A stretch of 64,000 nucleotides of DNA from Meandrina meandrites (lineage: Eukaryota; Cnidaria; Anthozoa; Scleractinia; Meandrinidae). Shown piece after piece: positions 61,453 to 64,000 of the stretch (its first letter is position 1; each line of letters starts with the position of its first letter). Both the position numbers and the translations under genes were made by a program. Location: NCBI GenBank assembly GCA_963693305.1, contig OY855905.1, positions 15,329,237 to 15,393,236 of the forward strand, in the 5' to 3' direction. Under the pieces are notes generated by a model. It had not been told where the DNA came from, searched no databases, and saw only the letters and a list, made by a program, of their open reading frames with translations.

Positions 61453-61923
61453 TTGGGACCTGTCAAGTTGGATCTTAAGGACAACCCTCACCTACAAGGT
61501 TTGACTTTTGCAGACTCCTACCCGCGCAATTCAGTTCAAGTAGATGTTCTTATCGGTGCAGATCACTACTACTCTTTCGTGACTGGAGTTTGTAAGAGAG
61601 GAGAAACCCCTGAATCATTGGTAGCTGTAAAATCGCACCTTGGCTGGATACTTACAGGACCTGTGGACAGTTCTTCAGAGCACACATCATCCATGCTAAC
61701 GATAGTGGAGAATAAAGAGGTCACCGCAAGTCTGAAGAGGTTTTGGGAACTAGAAGCAATTGGCATTACTGAAACTGTGAATCCAACTATGTCACAAGAA
61801 GAAGAGTATGCAGTCGCTGACTTCAATGATGGACTGAACTTTGATGGCAGAAACTACGAAGTTCGATTGCCATGGAAGAAAGACCATCCAAAACTAGAGA
61901 AAACAATTATGCGCAAGCTGTGA
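61453..61923 (+). pseudogene. BEL pol segment between protease and reverse transcriptase
   Basis: 156-codon frame with VDVLIGADHYYSFVTG, ESLVAVKSHLGWILTGPV and LKRFWELEAIGI, typical of BEL. A frameshift at about 61900 joins it to the long open frame. Confidence 0.82.
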
Positions 61924-64000
61924 AACGACTCGAAAGCATCGAAAGGAAGCTAAAACGAGACCCTGAGAAAGCAGAAGCATACACCACTGCAATCAACCAG
62001 TATGTAGAGAAAGGCTTTGCAGAGGAAGTAACTGACTTGAGCAGTGAAGATGGAAATGTCCGATACTTACCGCACCATGCTGTTTTCCGTGCTGACAGAA
62101 AGACAACAAAATGTAGAATCGTATTTGATGCTTCTGCCCGAGAGCAAGACAGTGCATCTCTCAATGAGTGTGTCCTTCCTGGTCCTGCACTACAACCCAA
62201 CCTCGCATCTGTCCTCATCCGTTTTCGTACACACAGAGTTGGCATGATAGCAGATGTAGACAAGATGTATCTTCAGATTAAACTTGCACCAAAGGATCAA
62301 GACGTCCACCAGTACTTGTGGAGGGATCTAAGGACAGATGAAGTACCTAAGGTTTACAGAATGCGAAGTTTGACATTTGGAGTGAACTCTAGTCCATTTC
62401 TTGCCATCGCAACAGTGCATGCTCATGCCAATAAGTATGCAGAGACATTCCCTAATGCTGTGACGGAAATTCTACAAAACATGTATGTAGATGATTGCTT
62501 AATGGGAGCCGACACAGACAACTCCGCAATGAAGCTTCAACAAGAGATGTCAGATATCATGATGACAGCAGCGTTTAACTTGACGAAATGGGCTAGCAAC
62601 TCAGAGCTTGTAATGGATAGCATAGACCCAGAGAAAAGAGCATCATCACCACTAGTGAAGTTTGATTCATGTGAACCACTCAAAGCACTTGGTGTTTCAT
62701 GGGACTTGACCTCTGATTGCTTCAGATTCATTGCACCAAACGAAACTGTTTCATCCTATGATCCAATGACGAAGAGAAGCCTTTTAAGTTTAGCATCGAA
62801 AGTGTTCGACGCAATGGGACTGATATCGCCTGCCACTGTGAGAGCAAAGGTCCTTTTCCAAGAGCTCTGGCGGAGAGGTTTAGAGTGGGATGACCCATTA
62901 GACAGTGACATTAAAAGAGAGTGGTCATCATGGAAGTCAGAGTTGTTGCAACTAAAAGATGTGACCATACCTAGATGGTTTGGAACAAGTGTCACTTCGA
63001 AGTCTACCGTCGAGTTACACGGTTTTGGAGATGCTTCTCCAAAGGCCTATGGAGCAGCAGTGTACATTCGAGTTATAGACAAGCTGGGACAAGTATCCTG
63101 TCGGCTAGTGATGTCGAAATCCAGAGTTGCACCTATCAAGGAAGTGTCACTTCCAAGATTAGAACTACTAGCAGCAGTGGTCAATGCTAGATTATTGAAG
63201 TTTGTTGTAGATACTTTGCAAATCAAGCTGCACCGTGTTGTATGTTGGACAGATAGTATGGTGACACTTCACTGGATTAAAGGACGAAGCTCACAATGGA
63301 AGCCATTTGTAGCAAATCGTGTATCAGAAATCCAGTCGACATGGGATCCTGAGTGTTGGCATTACTGTGCTAGCAAAGACAATCCTGCAGATCTGTTGAC
63401 ACGTGGATTGAATTGTGACAAGCTGATGTCAAGTGGACTTTGGTGGAATGGACCACAATGGCTGTCCTTACCTCTTGAGTATCAACCCATCCAACACCAA
63501 AGTGAGGATAGTCCATCAAAAGCCTGTGAGGAGGATAGAAGAGTAACCCATGCTTGCACATCAGTCACAGTAGGGCCATTGATCGATATGTCTCACTATG
63601 GAACATGGATGAAGCTGATCCGAGTAACTGCTTATGTGTTAAGAGCTGTGAAGGTGTTCAAAGCAAAATGCAAGTTTCCCGTAACTGAGCTGTCAGCCGA
63701 AGAAATGCAACAGGCAGGGTTGAAGTGCTGTACATGTATGTGGGTACAACAAGATGTATATAAAGACGACTTCGAGCAGTTGAAAGCTGGAGAAGCACTA
63801 CCCAAAGGCAGCCGCCTACTAAAGCTGGACCCTTACTATGACAGAGATGATCAAGTAATAAGAGTAGGTGGACGATTGCAGTTCGCTGACATTCCTGAAG
63901 AAACAAAGCATCAAGTAATCTTGCCACATGGACATCCAGAAGTTGCAAAGATGATACTAGATGTCCACAAACAGATGTTCCTGCTGGTCCAGAAACCATA
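61902..64000 (+). CDS. BEL reverse transcriptase/RNase H, open to window end
   Basis: I read this frame codon by codon and found no stop from 61902 to the last base, about 700 codons. Landmarks are CRIVFDASA, ADVDKMYLQIKL, LTFGVNSSPF and the catalytic YVDD at 62484-62495. Next come LGVSWDL, the RNase H start LHGFGDASPKAYGAAVY, the SLPRLELLAA motif and CWTDSMVTLHWI. The last part (GGRLQFADIPEETKHQVILP) is the lead-in to the integrase zinc domain. The start is a frameshift junction, not an ATG. Confidence 0.85.

Larger units (their letters stand above)
59327..64000 (+). mobile_element. BEL/Pao retrotransposon, 5' part, continues past window
   Basis: A putative LTR, a TGGTCCTTCGAGC primer-site-like sequence, gag, CCHC knuckles, a DSGS protease, reverse transcriptase and RNase H in the BEL/Pao order. 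The integrase and 3' LTR lie beyond the window. Gag and protease carry frameshifts and stops, while the reverse transcriptase block is open. Confidence 0.88.

Overview
The window reads as animal nuclear DNA, most likely from an anthozoan cnidarian (stony-coral type). The evidence is intron-rich genes with GT-AG splice sites, AT-rich introns full of short foldback elements, Gypsy and BEL/Pao retrotransposons, and a D8C plus ZP membrane protein of the uromodulin kind common in corals. No bacterial operons, CRISPR arrays or rRNA genes were seen. The species is an inference.

Two host genes lie tail to tail. On the + strand (189-6949, 5' end outside the window) is a secreted or membrane glycoprotein gene: two D8C domain exons, Pro/Thr-rich micro-exons, a two-exon ZP domain, a furin-type site, one transmembrane helix and a short tail. 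Its D8C cassette has been duplicated in tandem very recently (1-762 and 2104-2850). On the - strand (12821-40367, probably continuing to an exon at 58756-58826) is a FIGNL1-type AAA ATPase. Fifteen exons splice in frame into 619 codons including the stop. The protein carries an FxxA RAD51-binding-like motif, Walker A, Walker B, arginine-finger region and conserved C-terminus, and the gene uses one GC-AG intron.

Between the genes (about 7.4-12.8 kb) lie a tRNA-like SINE head, foldback elements and a broken transposase gene of the Mutator-like/YqaJ type. The FIGNL1 introns hold many inverted-repeat elements, a 5'-truncated LINE with clear target-site duplication, a palindrome whose loop encodes the start of a THAP zinc finger, a G-rich pentanucleotide array, SINEs, and a LINE inserted in another LINE.

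From about 41.1 to 58.1 kb is a nest of transposons, which seems to sit in an upstream FIGNL1 intron. An old Gypsy element is split by another Gypsy pol block, a SINE, a 3.9-kb element with 150-bp repeat-built inverted termini and an AGGTT duplication, a hAT element (itself holding a pogo-like MITE), and a further Gypsy element with short LTRs and an ATAAG duplication. From 59.3 kb to the end lies a BEL/Pao retrotransposon whose reverse transcriptase/RNase H frame is open for about 700 codons and runs off the window.
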